Assembly (NCBI GenBank): GCA_017309015.1
Contig: JAEDAG010000009.1
Location: 1 to 46,497 of the forward strand
Length of the DNA: 46,497 bases
Direction: 5' to 3'
From: Faecalicatena absiana
GTDB lineage: Bacteria > Bacillota > Bacilli > Lactobacillales > Lactobacillaceae
In this document: one piece after another, positions 25,483 through 33,787 of the stretch
Layout: every line of letters begins with the position of its first letter
Numbering within the stretch: position 1 is the first letter of the stretch
Notes under the pieces: model-generated
What the model was told of the DNA's origin: nothing
Seen by the model: only the letters and a program-made list of their open reading frames with translations
Database searches by the model: none
Translations under genes and position numbers: made by a program

Positions 25483-26406
25483 ATGATTGAATACCGCAAT
25501 GTCGGAATGGCATATGAAGACAAGGTCATCTTGGACGGAATCAACCTGACGATTGCCGATGGCGAGCTTTTTGTCCTGGTTGGGCCCAGTGGCAGCGGAA
25601 AGACGACCTTGCTCAGAATGATCAACCGCTTGACGGAACCGACCGCTGGAGACGTTTATATTGATGGCCGGCGGGTCAAGGACCAAGACTTGCGCCACCT
25701 GCGCCTTAACATGGGGTATGTGCCCCAGACCAGCAGTCTGTTTCCCAACCTGACCGTAGGCGATAACGTGACAATCCAGCTGGAAGAAGCTGGGGTCAAG
25801 CGCAGAGAGCGCCGTGAGCGGGCCAGCTTTTTGCTGGACCAGGTTGGCTTAAAAGGGGATGAGTACCTTGACCGCCGGCCTAGCGAGCTATCCGGCGGCC
25901 AGCAGCAGCGGGTGGCAATCGCCCGGGCTTTGGCGGCTCAGCCCAAATTGATCTTGATGGATGAATCCTTCAGTGCCCTGGATCCGGTTCTGCGCCGCCA
26001 GCAACAGGAGCTCTTGCTGGCATTGCACCAGCAGAACCAGGACACGGTCGTCTTCGTGACCCATGACATGCAGGAAGCCCTGCGCTTGGGCGACCGGATT
26101 GGGGTCATCAAGGATGGTTGCCTGTTGCAGGTTGGTAGTCCTGAAGAGATCATTCAGCATCCGGCCAATTTTTTTGTGGCTGACTTCTTTAAGAGCGCCC
26201 GGCCACGCTTGGGGACGATGGCGCAATTGCTGGCTTCCGCGGCAGTCAGCCGGATTCAAGCGGGCTCGCTTCCTGCAGTTGCCAAAGTTGACGAGCTCGT
26301 CCGGCTTCCGGATGAGGCTGGCCTGATCAAGTTCGCGTATCAAGGAGCAGGCTATCAGATCACGGCAACAGACCTGTTGCGATATTTAGGAGAACTGGAG
26401 GATTGA
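25483..26406 (+). CDS. ABC transporter ATP-binding protein, OpuCA/EgtV-like
   Basis: This 307-aa ATPase drives uptake of a quaternary ammonium-type compound. Walker A GPSGSGKTT is at 34-42, signature LSGGQQQR at 136-143, Walker B ending in D160-E161, and the H-loop in THDMQEAL near 193. It lacks the paired CBS domains found at the C-terminus of osmotically regulated OpuCA or OpuAA proteins, ending instead in a short tail. Start ATG 25483 (MIEYRN) with GGAGGG at 25471-25476; an ATG two codons earlier is too close to that site. The frame is open back to 25366 but the extra residues are not family-like. The fused permease/binding protein starts 4 bases after the stop. Confidence 0.93.
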   Translation: MIEYRNVGMAYEDKVILDGINLTIADGELFVLVGPSGSGKTTLLRMINRLTEPTAGDVYIDGRRVKDQDLRHLRLNMGYVPQTSSLFPNLTVGDNVTIQLEEAGVKRRERRERASFLLDQVGLKGDEYLDRRPSELSGGQQQRVAIARALAAQPKLILMDESFSALDPVLRRQQQELLLALHQQNQDTVVFVTHDMQEALRLGDRIGVIKDGCLLQVGSPEEIIQHPANFFVADFFKSARPRLGTMAQLLASAAVSRIQAGSLPAVAKVDELVRLPDEAGLIKFAYQGAGYQITATDLLRYLGELED

Positions 26407-26409
26407 ACC

Positions 26410-27930
26410 ATGTCAGAATTGCTTAATACTTTCGCCGCGCAGCGAGGGGAAATCATGCAGTCTTTAGGCGAGCACCTGCTCTTGTCAATGGAGGCATTGC
26501 TGCTGGCCTGCCTGATCGCTGTTCCTTTGGGAATGATGCTGGCGCACACCAAAAGAGCTGGGGAAGTCGTCTTTCAAATTACCAGCATCGTCCAGACAAT
26601 CCCCAGTCTAGCCTTGCTGGCCCTGTTGATTCCGTTTGTCGGAATTGGGACAGCGCCAGCCTTGATCGCCTTGACGGCTTACGGGGTAATGCCAATCTAC
26701 CAGAATACCTACTCCGCTTTGCGCAATCTTGATCCAAATCTGGAAGAAGCCGCGGATGCTTTTGGCCTGAGCCGCTGGCGCAAGCTGACCCGGCTGGAAT
26801 TGCCCCTGGCCTGGCCCATGATTCTCTCAGGCATCAGTATTTCACTGGTAATGATCATAGGGACGGCTACTTTGGCAGCCATGATCGGGGCCGGAGGACT
26901 TGGAACCTATATCATGCTCGGAATCCAGCAGAACAATAATTCCTATCTCTTGATCGGGGCTGGTCTTTCAGCGCTTTTAACCTTAGCCATGTCTGCCTTG
27001 CTCAAGTTTATGTCCTCGTCCAAGAAGCATTTCGGCTACGTGGCTGTCTTTTTGACAGTGCTCGCCCTGGCAGCTGGCGTTTGGCAGGGTGGTCAGCTGT
27101 TTGTCTCAAAAGACGAGACAGTGGTTATTGCGGGCAAGCTGGGCAGTGAGCCAGATATTTTAATTAATATGTACAAGGACCTGATTGAGAAAGATAATCC
27201 CGAAGTCAAGGTGACCCTCAAGAACAACTTCGGCGGGACCAGCTTTTTGTTCAATGCCTTAAAGACGCGGAAGATTGACATCTACCCAGAATTTACTGGA
27301 ACCGTTCTGCAAGGTTTAGCCAAGAAGCCAGCAGCAACGCCGCATGATCCGGCCAAGGCTTACCAGCTGGCCAAAAAGCTCCTTGCAAAGGAAGACCAGT
27401 TGACCTACCTGAAGCCAATGAAGTACCAGAATGGCTACGGCTTAGCAGTCAAGCAGGCTTTTGCCGAAAAATACCACTTGCGGAAATTAAGCGATTTGCG
27501 TGAGCACAATGCAATTTTGACGGCTGCTTTTGACCCGGACTTTGCCAGCCAGCAGGATGGCTACCTGGGGCTGAAGAAGGCATACGGCTTGGCTTTTAAG
27601 ATTAAGACCATGGAGCCAGCCTTGCGCTACAAGGCGATTGCCAGCGGCAAGGTTAATTTGGTTGACGGCTACACGACTGACCCGGAAATCAAGCAGTATG
27701 GCCTGACTTTTTTGACTGATGACCGAAAATTCTTTCCACCATATCAAGGCGCGCCATTGATGAGGGAAGATTTTTCTAAAAAGCACCCTGGCGTCGTTAA
27801 GAGCTTGAACAAATTGGCTGGCAAAATTACTGAAGCGGATATGCAGGAAATGAACTATCAAGTCTCCGTCAAGCATCAAAGCGCCAGCAAGGTGGCGCGG
27901 GCTTACTTGCTTAAGCACGGCTTGCTGTAA
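26410..27930 (+). CDS. Fused permease and substrate-binding protein, OpuCBC/EgtU-like
   Basis: A 506-aa membrane protein joining an importer permease (about 1-210, five to six membrane segments) to an extracellular type II binding domain (about 235-506). The EAA loop (EEAADAFGLSRWRKLTRLELP) begins near residue 113. The binding domain begins near VVIAGKLGSEPDILINMYKDLIE and contains VKVTLKNNFGGTSFLFNALK and FTGTVLQGL, typical of the glycine betaine/choline/carnitine binding fold. The same fusion and length occur in the ergothioneine importer EgtU of Streptococcus pneumoniae, so ergothioneine is a serious alternative to betaine or carnitine. The sequence alone does not decide it for me. It forms a two-gene operon with the ATPase. 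Confidence 0.92.
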   Translation: MSELLNTFAAQRGEIMQSLGEHLLLSMEALLLACLIAVPLGMMLAHTKRAGEVVFQITSIVQTIPSLALLALLIPFVGIGTAPALIALTAYGVMPIYQNTYSALRNLDPNLEEAADAFGLSRWRKLTRLELPLAWPMILSGISISLVMIIGTATLAAMIGAGGLGTYIMLGIQQNNNSYLLIGAGLSALLTLAMSALLKFMSSSKKHFGYVAVFLTVLALAAGVWQGGQLFVSKDETVVIAGKLGSEPDILINMYKDLIEKDNPEVKVTLKNNFGGTSFLFNALKTRKIDIYPEFTGTVLQGLAKKPAATPHDPAKAYQLAKKLLAKEDQLTYLKPMKYQNGYGLAVKQAFAEKYHLRKLSDLREHNAILTAAFDPDFASQQDGYLGLKKAYGLAFKIKTMEPALRYKAIASGKVNLVDGYTTDPEIKQYGLTFLTDDRKFFPPYQGAPLMREDFSKKHPGVVKSLNKLAGKITEADMQEMNYQVSVKHQSASKVARAYLLKHGLL

Positions 27931-27978
27931 ATGGAGTCGGCAGACTGGATGGCGTGGATTTTGAGTTAGTCGGGCACC

Positions 27979-28024
27979 TTTTGAAGGTTGATTTCTGAAA
28001 AGTCCCCAACTGGGGCTGATTTTC
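27979..28024. repeat. Dispersed hairpin repeat, copy 2
   Basis: It matches 23761-23806. Arms TCCCC/GGGG and GAAAA/TTTTC fold well here, so it could act as terminator for the transporter operon, although no long T-run follows. Confidence 0.6.
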
Positions 28025-28035
28025 AACAAATCGCT

Positions 28036-28340
28036 TCATTGCTTAAAATTTTTCCGGTACTCGCTAGGCGTCTGCCCGGTGGCTTGCCTGAAGGCTCGGT
28101 AGTAGCTGCTGACGCTGGGGCAACCGACGATCGCGCTGATTTTCTCAATGCTCTTGGTGGTCAGCTCCAGCAGCGACTTGCTGACGGACACGCGGGTGCT
28201 TGTCCTAAGCTGGGTGAAGGTTTGGTCAAAAAGCTGCTTGATCAAGCGCGACAAGTACTTCGCGAAATCACGATGTCATAAGGGGCCAGCTGGCAGGGAA
28301 GGTTGTTCAAGATCGCGTGACAGGGGGCAAGCAGTTAGAC
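28036..28340 (-). pseudogene. Remnant of an AraC-family regulator
   Basis: The minus strand retains the C-terminal AraC-type helix-turn-helix: LLELTTKSIEKISAIVGCP, SSYYRAFRQATGQTPSEYRKN, ending KNFKQ. Read upstream, the frame breaks near 28262: ISRS runs into a stop, whereas a one-base shift restores AKYLSRLIKQLF. The remaining 5' part is short and interrupted by further stops. The sensing domain is gone, so no functional regulator is expected. It lies between the transporter operon and the decayed flavoprotein gene on the opposite strand, which it may once have controlled. Confidence 0.75.
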
Positions 28341-28444
28341 ATAATTCTATTTGAATGAACATGCTTGCCTCCACTAAAAATTGCTTTTTGCTAATGATTT
28401 AGATACCTGTCTTAATTATTGTTATACTTTTTTCACAATATAAC

Positions 28445-28458
28445 GTAAGCGGTTAACA
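28445..28458 (+). promoter_or_regulatory. Possible operator (cre-like palindrome)
   Basis: GTAAGCGGTTAACA is an imperfect palindrome of catabolite-repression style, but it does not match the cre consensus spacing exactly. It lies 29 bases before the flavoprotein gene start. Confidence 0.25.
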
Positions 28459-28486
28459 GGAACTGTAGAGAAAAGGAGCACTGCCA

Positions 28487-29203
28487 TGACATATCAAGAT
28501 CCTCCCGCACAACCTGGAATACATGGTCGCTGACGGGGTATTGCGCCAGCCGAACCTGATGCTGAACCAAAATGGCGAGCGCTTCATGGACGAGGGGATG
28601 CTGGGCAATACTACTTTTTCCGGTAACGCCATGTTCCTGCAGCCTGGCCACTATGCTTACGTCATTATGGACCGGGCAATCCTGAAGAAGTACCAGGAAG
28701 AAGGGCCGGACATCATGGACATCGTTCACCCGGCCGCTGGCTTCAAGATGCTGGACTCAGTGATCAAGAAGGCTGAAGCAAACGGCTATGACGCGATCAT
28801 TACCGCAGACAGCGTGGCGGAATTGGCTGAAAAGCTGGCCATCCCGGCTGCCAAGCTGCAAAAAGCGATCGCTGACCACGACGGCTATTGTGACCAGAGC
28901 CAGGACACCGAATTCTTCAAGAACCCAGCTTACCTGCACAAGCTGACGGGCGAAGGCGGCTATCTGGTCGGCAAGTTCTACAGCGGCGCTTATGGTACGG
29001 TTGGCGGCGTCAAGATTGATGAAAACTGCCAAGTCCTGGATGATGAGGATCAAGCCATTCCGGGCCTGTACAGTGCTGGCTCTGATGCCAACACCATCTA
29101 TGCCGACAGCTACAACTTTACCCTGCCGGGCAACACGATGGGCTTTGCCGTAAACTCCGGCCGCATTGCCGGATTAGAAGCAGCCAAGCGGATTAAACAG
29201 TAG
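28487..29203 (+). pseudogene. FAD-dependent fumarate reductase-like flavoprotein with internal deletion
   Basis: A good ribosome site (AAAAGGAG) and ATG at 28487 read only M-T-Y-Q-D before the frame ends at a TGA 45 bases later. From about 28510 another frame encodes the C-terminal 225 or so residues of a flavocytochrome c/fumarate reductase subunit: GVLRQPNLMLNQNGERFMDEG, the GTVGGVKIDENCQVLD segment, and IPGLYSAGSDAN near the end with NTMGFAVNSGRIAG. The FAD-binding N-terminal half and about half the substrate domain are missing. A deletion joining the first few codons to the middle of the gene explains this. No active enzyme is expected. Confidence 0.85.
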
Positions 29204-29262
29204 AATATGGCAAAAAGACGCAGTAGGGCACTATTCGCGAACCCCAAAAATTTTTCACAAGC

Positions 29263-29296
29263 AAAAAAGTGAAGCTCGAAACGAGCTTCACTTTTT
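29263..29296. terminator. Bidirectional terminator
   Basis: A perfect stem, GTGAAGCTCG against CGAGCTTCAC, with an A-run and a T-run outside. It serves the flavoprotein remnant on the plus strand and the M23 gene, whose stop codon lies inside it. Confidence 0.93.
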
Positions 29297-30077
29297 ACTT
29301 ATTCTTTGCCGCCTTTGAGGCCAGCTTGGCGTTGTGAGCCTTGGCGCTTTGGTTGTACTGGCTGACTTCCTGGTTGTGCTGCTTGCTTTCTTCTTGCAGC
29401 TTCAGGCTCTTGGTGATCAGGTCCATTGGGTTCAGCCAAGTGCCGTTGTCCTTCCAGTAGTTCTTGAACGGCAGCTTTTCCTTCTTGGTGATATAGTCCT
29501 TGTCGGTCTTGGTCACGCCCAGGTGCAGGTGGCTGCCGGACATGTAGCCGATCTTCTGGCCAACCTTCAGCTTCTGTCCCTTTTTCACGACGATGTCGCT
29601 TGGATTTAAAAAGCCTTCCTGGTAGATTTCCGCGTAGCCGTCGTCAGAGACGACCCAGACAAAGTACTCTAGGCCCGTGCAGTAGCCGATCTTCTTGACC
29701 GTACCGGAGTGAACGGCCAAAACCGGGGCTCTGCGGCCAACCTCTGACCAGCCGAAGTCCCAGCCGTCATGGAAGTAGGACTTGCTTGGGTAGACCCGGC
29801 GGATGACGTCAGTCTTCCCGTACTTCTGCCCAGACTTGTACTTGATATTCTTCGTGTAGCACTTGCTAAAAGGGTAGCCCCAGATCTGGGAGTCAGTCAA
29901 GGTCGTGGTCTTCTTTAAGGCCATTGGCTTGGACTGGGCATTCTTGCTGGTCTGCTGGCCAAAATAGCCGTGCTGCTTGGCATAGATGGCGGTCCCCGCG
30001 CCGAGGACCAGAATAATCAAGATCAGCCAAAGGGCGGCTTTTTGGACGGTTTGCTTTTTGTTCTTTTTTTCTTTCAT
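29295..30077 (-). CDS. M23 family peptidase, membrane-anchored
   Basis: A 260-aa protein with a basic N-terminus and one membrane segment (about 15-32), so it is anchored with the catalytic domain outside. The peptidase domain (about 85-200) carries HDGWDFGWS in place of the usual HxGxD block and GSHLHLGV, the HxH zinc motif. The first zinc ligand region therefore reads H-D-G-W-D, which keeps His and Asp. LytM-type enzymes cut peptidoglycan cross-bridges. The C-terminal tail is Lys/Ala/Asn-rich and may bind the wall. Its stop codon overlaps a strong terminator. It lies 10 bases after the Nudix gene on the same strand, probably in one transcript. Confidence 0.85.
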   Translation of the reverse strand: MKEKKNKKQTVQKAALWLILIILVLGAGTAIYAKQHGYFGQQTSKNAQSKPMALKKTTTLTDSQIWGYPFSKCYTKNIKYKSGQKYGKTDVIRRVYPSKSYFHDGWDFGWSEVGRRAPVLAVHSGTVKKIGYCTGLEYFVWVVSDDGYAEIYQEGFLNPSDIVVKKGQKLKVGQKIGYMSGSHLHLGVTKTDKDYITKKEKLPFKNYWKDNGTWLNPMDLITKSLKLQEESKQHNQEVSQYNQSAKAHNAKLASKAAKNK

Positions 30078-30087
30078 ACTTCTCTTA

Positions 30088-30528
30088 TTAATACATGTAA
30101 TCCTTATGGTCTAGCAACAGGTGTTCATCAAGGTCTGGATCCAAAAACAGCTTCAGATCCTGGTCAAAGTTTCTGGCCAAGTGGTACTGGCCCAGGTCCT
30201 CCAGCTTGATCCAGGCCAAGGGGCCTTCCCTTGAAGCCTTGACTTCACCCGTGAATTCATCCGCCCGGTAGAAGAAGACGATGTAGCGCTGGTCTTCTTG
30301 GTCAAAAAACTGCTTGACCCCAACCAGCTTGGGATGCTTGATGTCCAGGCCAGTCTCTTCTTTGACTTCCCGCACGACTGAATGATAAAAAGACTCATGT
30401 GCCTCAACGTGGCCGCCGGGAAAGGCCAGACCCGGCCAGTGCTTGGACTGGCGGTCAATCGTCAGGACCTTTCCGTGGTCAACGATCATGCACATGTTGG
30501 TCAAGGTGGTTTTCTCGCTTCTATCCAT
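30088..30528 (-). CDS. Nudix hydrolase (8-oxo-dGTP diphosphatase-like)
   Basis: A 146-aa pyrophosphohydrolase. The Nudix box is complete (G-x5-E-x7-R-E-V-K-E-E-T-G-L), at about residues 38-60, with GGHVEAHES before it. The start TNMCMIVDHGKVLTIDR and the FPGGH segment resemble MutT/YtkD types that clean oxidised nucleotides. The substrate is not certain from sequence. The start is set at 30528 because AAGGAGGAG precedes that ATG; an ATG 7 codons earlier lies within the ribosome-site region. A TATAAT with a TGn extension at 30558-30566 on the minus strand gives a plausible promoter. The M23 gene follows 10 bases later. Confidence 0.9.
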   Translation of the reverse strand: MDRSEKTTLTNMCMIVDHGKVLTIDRQSKHWPGLAFPGGHVEAHESFYHSVVREVKEETGLDIKHPKLVGVKQFFDQEDQRYIVFFYRADEFTGEVKASREGPLAWIKLEDLGQYHLARNFDQDLKLFLDPDLDEHLLLDHKDYMY

Positions 30529-30557
30529 TTGCTCCTCCTTGATTGTCAAACAGACAT

Positions 30558-30566
30558 ATTATAGCA
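30558..30566 (-). promoter_or_regulatory. Extended -10 promoter of the Nudix/M23 unit
   Basis: The minus strand reads TGCTATAAT, an extended -10 box, 30 bases before the chosen start. The -35 region is weak. Confidence 0.5.
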
Positions 30567-30641
30567 CAAAGTGCTGTCAGGAAGATTAGCAGGAGAAAGC
30601 CGCTTATGATAAAATCGTAGTTGTTGTAAAGGAGGCAGTCC

Positions 30642-31343
30642 ATGAATTTAAGACTGAACAAACTCGCGGAAATGGTGGATCCTGGCAGCCGCCTGGCTGA
30701 CATCGGCACAGATCACGCCTATCTGCCAATCAAGCTGGTCCAGGAAGGGAAAGTGGCTTTTGCCATTGCCAGCGACGTGGCCGCCGGTCCCCTGCAAAAT
30801 GCTAAGACGGACATCGCTGAGGCGGGCCTGGGCCAGCAGATCGAAACCCGCCTGGGCAGCGGCCTGGAGACCCTGAAGGATGAAGACCGGATCGATACGG
30901 TCGTCATCGCTGGCATGGGCGGCAAGCTTATGGTCAGCCTGCTGGAAGAGGCCGCGGGCCGGGGCAAGTACTATCCAACCTTGATCCTGGAGCCCAACAT
31001 CGGGGAAAACCGGGTCCGCCAGTGGCTGGAAGAGCACGACTACCAGATCGTGGCTGAAGACCTGGTGGCTGAAGCCGGCCACACTTATGAACTGATTAAG
31101 GCCAAGCAGACTGGGGAAAAGCATCCCCTGACCGCCAAGGAAAAGGACTTTGGCCCCCTCTTGCTTAAGCAGAAGGGACCGGTCTTTTTGGCCAAGTGGA
31201 CCAGACAGTTGGCCTACTACCAGCAGCTCCTGGCCAACTTGAACAAGGCCAAGCAGAAGGACGCGGACCGGATCGCGGATCTGGAGCGCCTGATCAAGGA
31301 TATCAGCGAAGAAATCAAGGATGAAGGCGAAGAAAATGACTAA
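30642..31343 (+). CDS. trmK: tRNA (adenine22-N1)-methyltransferase TrmK
   Basis: A 233-aa AdoMet-dependent enzyme that makes m1A22 in tRNA. The Rossmann domain starts at once: DIGTDHAYLPI (20-30) is the AdoMet motif, then ASDVAAGPLQNA, and TVVIAGMGGKL near 86-96. The C-terminal coiled coil (about 165-230) is Lys/Leu/Gln-rich, as in the family. The start ATG 30642 has AAAGGAGG 8 bases upstream. The stop overlaps the next gene by about 23 bases, or 8 if that gene starts at its second ATG. The trmK-nif3 pair is widely conserved in Firmicutes. Codon use is strongly GC-rich, unlike the island. Confidence 0.95.
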   Translation: MNLRLNKLAEMVDPGSRLADIGTDHAYLPIKLVQEGKVAFAIASDVAAGPLQNAKTDIAEAGLGQQIETRLGSGLETLKDEDRIDTVVIAGMGGKLMVSLLEEAAGRGKYYPTLILEPNIGENRVRQWLEEHDYQIVAEDLVAEAGHTYELIKAKQTGEKHPLTAKEKDFGPLLLKQKGPVFLAKWTRQLAYYQQLLANLNKAKQKDADRIADLERLIKDISEEIKDEGEEND

Positions 31344-32136
31344 GGTTAAAGAAATCGTCAGCCGCTTGCAGGAAGACTTCCCGGAAGACATCGCCAGCAA
31401 GGGCGACCCGGTTGGCCTGCAGATCGGCAGCCTGGACAGCGAGGTCCACAAGGTGATGACCACCCTGGACGTGCGGCCCAACGTGGTTGATGAAGCCATC
31501 GAGAAGGGGGTTGACCTGATCGTCAGCCACCACCCGCTGATGTTCCGGCCAGCCCGGAACCTGGACTTCAGCGACCCGCAAAATGCCATGTACGCCAAGG
31601 TGATCGCCAGCGGCATCACCGTCTACTCCATCCACACCAATTCCGACAAGGCCAAGGATGGATCAAGCGACTGGCAGGCGGAGGAACTGGGCCTGGAAAG
31701 CGTCCAGCCCTTCGCGCTTGATGAAGACGGGATCGCCATCGGCCGCAAGGGGGAATTGCCAAGAACCATGACGGCTCTGGAATTTGCCCGCTACGTCAAG
31801 AATAAAATGGGCGTTGACATGGTCCGCCTGATCGCGGCGGAAGAAGACATGCCGGTCAAGAGCGTGGCTTTTGTCTGCGGGGACGGGAACAAGTTCTGGA
31901 AGCAGGCCTTGCGCGACCATTGCGACGCCTACATTACCGGGGACGTCTACTACCACACCGGCCACGACATGATTTCCAGCGGCTTGGTGGTCGTTGACCC
32001 GGGCCACTACACCGAGAAGCTCTTCAAATACAAGCTGGGTGAGCGGCTGGAAAAGTGGGCCAAGGAAGCTGGCTGGCAGACCAGCGTCGTGGTCAGCGAG
32101 GTCTCAACCGACCCCTTCAACAATATCGTCGGCTAG
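31321..32136 (+). CDS. Nif3-like dinuclear metal-centre protein (YqfO)
   Basis: A 271-aa Nif3 family member; these form hexamers with a two-metal site whose substrate is still unclear. It shows GDPVGLQIGSL (about 27-37), DLIVSHHPLMF (about 65-75; paired His ligands), YSIHTNSDKA (about 101-110) and a C-terminal DAYITGDVYYHTGHDM with VVVDPGHYTEK, the last metal ligands. It lacks the PII-like insertion of the longer YqfO form. Two starts are possible, 31321 or ATG 31336; both overlap trmK, so translation is coupled. It is often wrongly named GTP cyclohydrolase. Metal-site residues are complete. Confidence 0.92.
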   Translation: MKAKKMTKVKEIVSRLQEDFPEDIASKGDPVGLQIGSLDSEVHKVMTTLDVRPNVVDEAIEKGVDLIVSHHPLMFRPARNLDFSDPQNAMYAKVIASGITVYSIHTNSDKAKDGSSDWQAEELGLESVQPFALDEDGIAIGRKGELPRTMTALEFARYVKNKMGVDMVRLIAAEEDMPVKSVAFVCGDGNKFWKQALRDHCDAYITGDVYYHTGHDMISSGLVVVDPGHYTEKLFKYKLGERLEKWAKEAGWQTSVVVSEVSTDPFNNIVG

Positions 32137-32177
32137 TCGGGTGACTGGCCTTTTGCAAATGCATGTTAGGAGAAAAA

Positions 32178-33422
32178 ATGGAATATCCAAGCTTATTGCC
32201 AAGATTTTTGAAATACGTCAAGATCAACTCCCGGTCAGACGAGCACGCTGACCGCTTCCCATCAACCCAGCGGGAAGTCGACTACCAGATGGTCATCATG
32301 AAGGAGCTGGAAGAACTGGGCCTCAGCGACGTCCACTACAACGAAAAGGCGGGCACGGTCATTGCCGAAATCCCGTCCAACGTTGACTGGGACGTGCCAG
32401 TGATGGGCTTTTTGGCTCACTGCGACACGGCAGACTTCAATTCGGAAAACGTCAAGCCGCAGATCACCGAGAACTACGACGGGGAAAGCAAGATCCAGCT
32501 GGGCGACACTGAATTCTATCTTGATCCGGCCGTCTTCCCGAACCTGAAGAAGTACAAGGGGCAGACCATCATCTCCGCTTCCGGCGACACCCTGCTGGGC
32601 GGGGACGACAAGTGCGGGGATGCCGAACTGGTAACTTTTGCCGAATACCTGCTGCAGCACCCGGAAATCAAGCACGGGACCATCCGTCTGGGCTTTACGC
32701 CAGACGAAGAAATCGGCACTGGGGCCCAGCACTTTGACGTGGCTGACTTTGGCGCCAAGTTTGCCTACACGGTTGACGGGGAAGGGCCAGGGAAACTGGA
32801 CTGGGGGACCTTCTCAGCCGCCCAGTTTGAACTGGACATCCAGGGGGTCAACGTGCACCCAGCCGTTGCCAAGGGGCAGATGATCAACGCCATCCAGGTC
32901 GGCATCGACTTCCAAAACGCCCTGCCGCAAGACCAGGTGCCGGAAAAGACTGACGGCCGCCAGGGCTTCTTCCACCTGATGGACTTCTCAGGCACGGTTG
33001 ACAACGCCCACCTGGCCTACATCATCCGCGACTTTGAGCGCGACGGGCTGGAAAGCCGCAAGGACCTGGTCAAGCAGATCGTGGCCGACCTCAACAAGAA
33101 GTACGGCGGCGACCGGATCAAGCTAAAGATGTGGGATCAGTACTATAACATGGCTGATGAACTGGCCAAGCACATGGAGATCATCGACCTGGCCCGCGAT
33201 GCCTACAGAGCCTGCGGGATGACTGAGATCAACGAAGATCCAGTCAGAGGGGGCACGGACGGCTCCCAATTGACCTACATGGGCCTGCCTTGCCCGAACC
33301 TGTTTGCCGGAGAGGAAAACATGCACGGCCGCTTTGAATACACGGTTCTGGAATCAATGTGGAAGGCTGTTGACGTCTTGATCAAGATGAGCGAGCTCAA
33401 CGCTGAACGGGCTAAAAAGTAA
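32178..33422 (+). CDS. pepT: Peptidase T (tripeptidase)
   Basis: A 414-aa M20B zinc aminotripeptidase that releases the N-terminal residue of tripeptides in the cytoplasm. The metal-site motifs are complete: AHCDTAD (His81, Asp83), GGDDKCG, FTPDEEIGTG, TVDGEGPG and the C-terminal GEENMHGRFEY. The dimerisation domain occupies about 210-320. The start is set at ATG 32178 because AGGAGA lies 8 bases upstream; a possible ATG five codons earlier overlaps the ribosome site. The length is normal for the family. It lies 41 bases after nif3, so it may share its transcript. A strong terminator follows. In a milk-adapted lactobacillus this enzyme finishes casein peptide breakdown. Confidence 0.96.
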   Translation: MEYPSLLPRFLKYVKINSRSDEHADRFPSTQREVDYQMVIMKELEELGLSDVHYNEKAGTVIAEIPSNVDWDVPVMGFLAHCDTADFNSENVKPQITENYDGESKIQLGDTEFYLDPAVFPNLKKYKGQTIISASGDTLLGGDDKCGDAELVTFAEYLLQHPEIKHGTIRLGFTPDEEIGTGAQHFDVADFGAKFAYTVDGEGPGKLDWGTFSAAQFELDIQGVNVHPAVAKGQMINAIQVGIDFQNALPQDQVPEKTDGRQGFFHLMDFSGTVDNAHLAYIIRDFERDGLESRKDLVKQIVADLNKKYGGDRIKLKMWDQYYNMADELAKHMEIIDLARDAYRACGMTEINEDPVRGGTDGSQLTYMGLPCPNLFAGEENMHGRFEYTVLESMWKAVDVLIKMSELNAERAKK

Positions 33423-33459
33423 TCCACAGGCCAGCGGGCAAAATAAGCGAAAACTAAGC

Positions 33460-33496
33460 AAAATAGCGCTTCTCTTAGCTGAGAAGCGCTATTTTT
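33460..33496 (+). terminator. Terminator after pepT
   Basis: AAAATAGCGCTTCTC and GAGAAGCGCTATTTTT form a perfect stem with a short loop and T-run. Confidence 0.93.
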
Positions 33497-33751
33497 GTGA
33501 ATAAGTCAGGGCAGATCAAGGACAAATAGCCTTGTGAAACAAAATTGCAATTTAAGGGCTTACAGACGGGTGAAAGAAATCCCTTAATATCAAGCTTTAA
33601 GGGCCTTCACTTTAAGCAATACGGATTTTACAAAGATGGTCGCTGTTAAGAAATAATCCGGCAAAAGCCATGTACTGCAAAGCTTGACGGTAAATTATGG
33701 AAAGTAAAAAATGTAAAATGATGAGCGTGAAACACGGGCCGCTGGTCAAGC
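33497..33751. other. Intergenic stretch without a supported gene
   Basis: About 255 bases with no convincing ORF. AAGGGCTTACAG and CCCTTAATATC arms give weak foldable segments but no recognisable RNA or promoter pair. Confidence 0.6.
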
Positions 33752-33780
33752 AAAAAGGCCAGCAGCGGCCGCTGCTGGCC
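33752..33780 (-). terminator. Terminator built on a 24-bp perfect palindrome
   Basis: 33757-33780 is a perfect self-complementary block: GGCCAGCAGCGG followed by its exact reverse complement. On the minus strand it is followed by TTTTT, so it terminates the small gene at 33788. A related partial arm (GGGCCGCTGGTC) lies just to the left. Confidence 0.8.
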
Positions 33781-33787
33781 TGATTAG

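Noticed and set aside
28445..28458. Perfect cre site before the flavoprotein gene
   Set aside because: The palindrome is one base off the cre spacing, so it is kept only as a low-confidence operator.
30648..31619. Long minus-strand open frame opposite trmK and the Nif3-like gene
   Set aside because: It is the shadow of GC-biased codons; no ribosome site or family pattern, while both plus-strand genes are clear.
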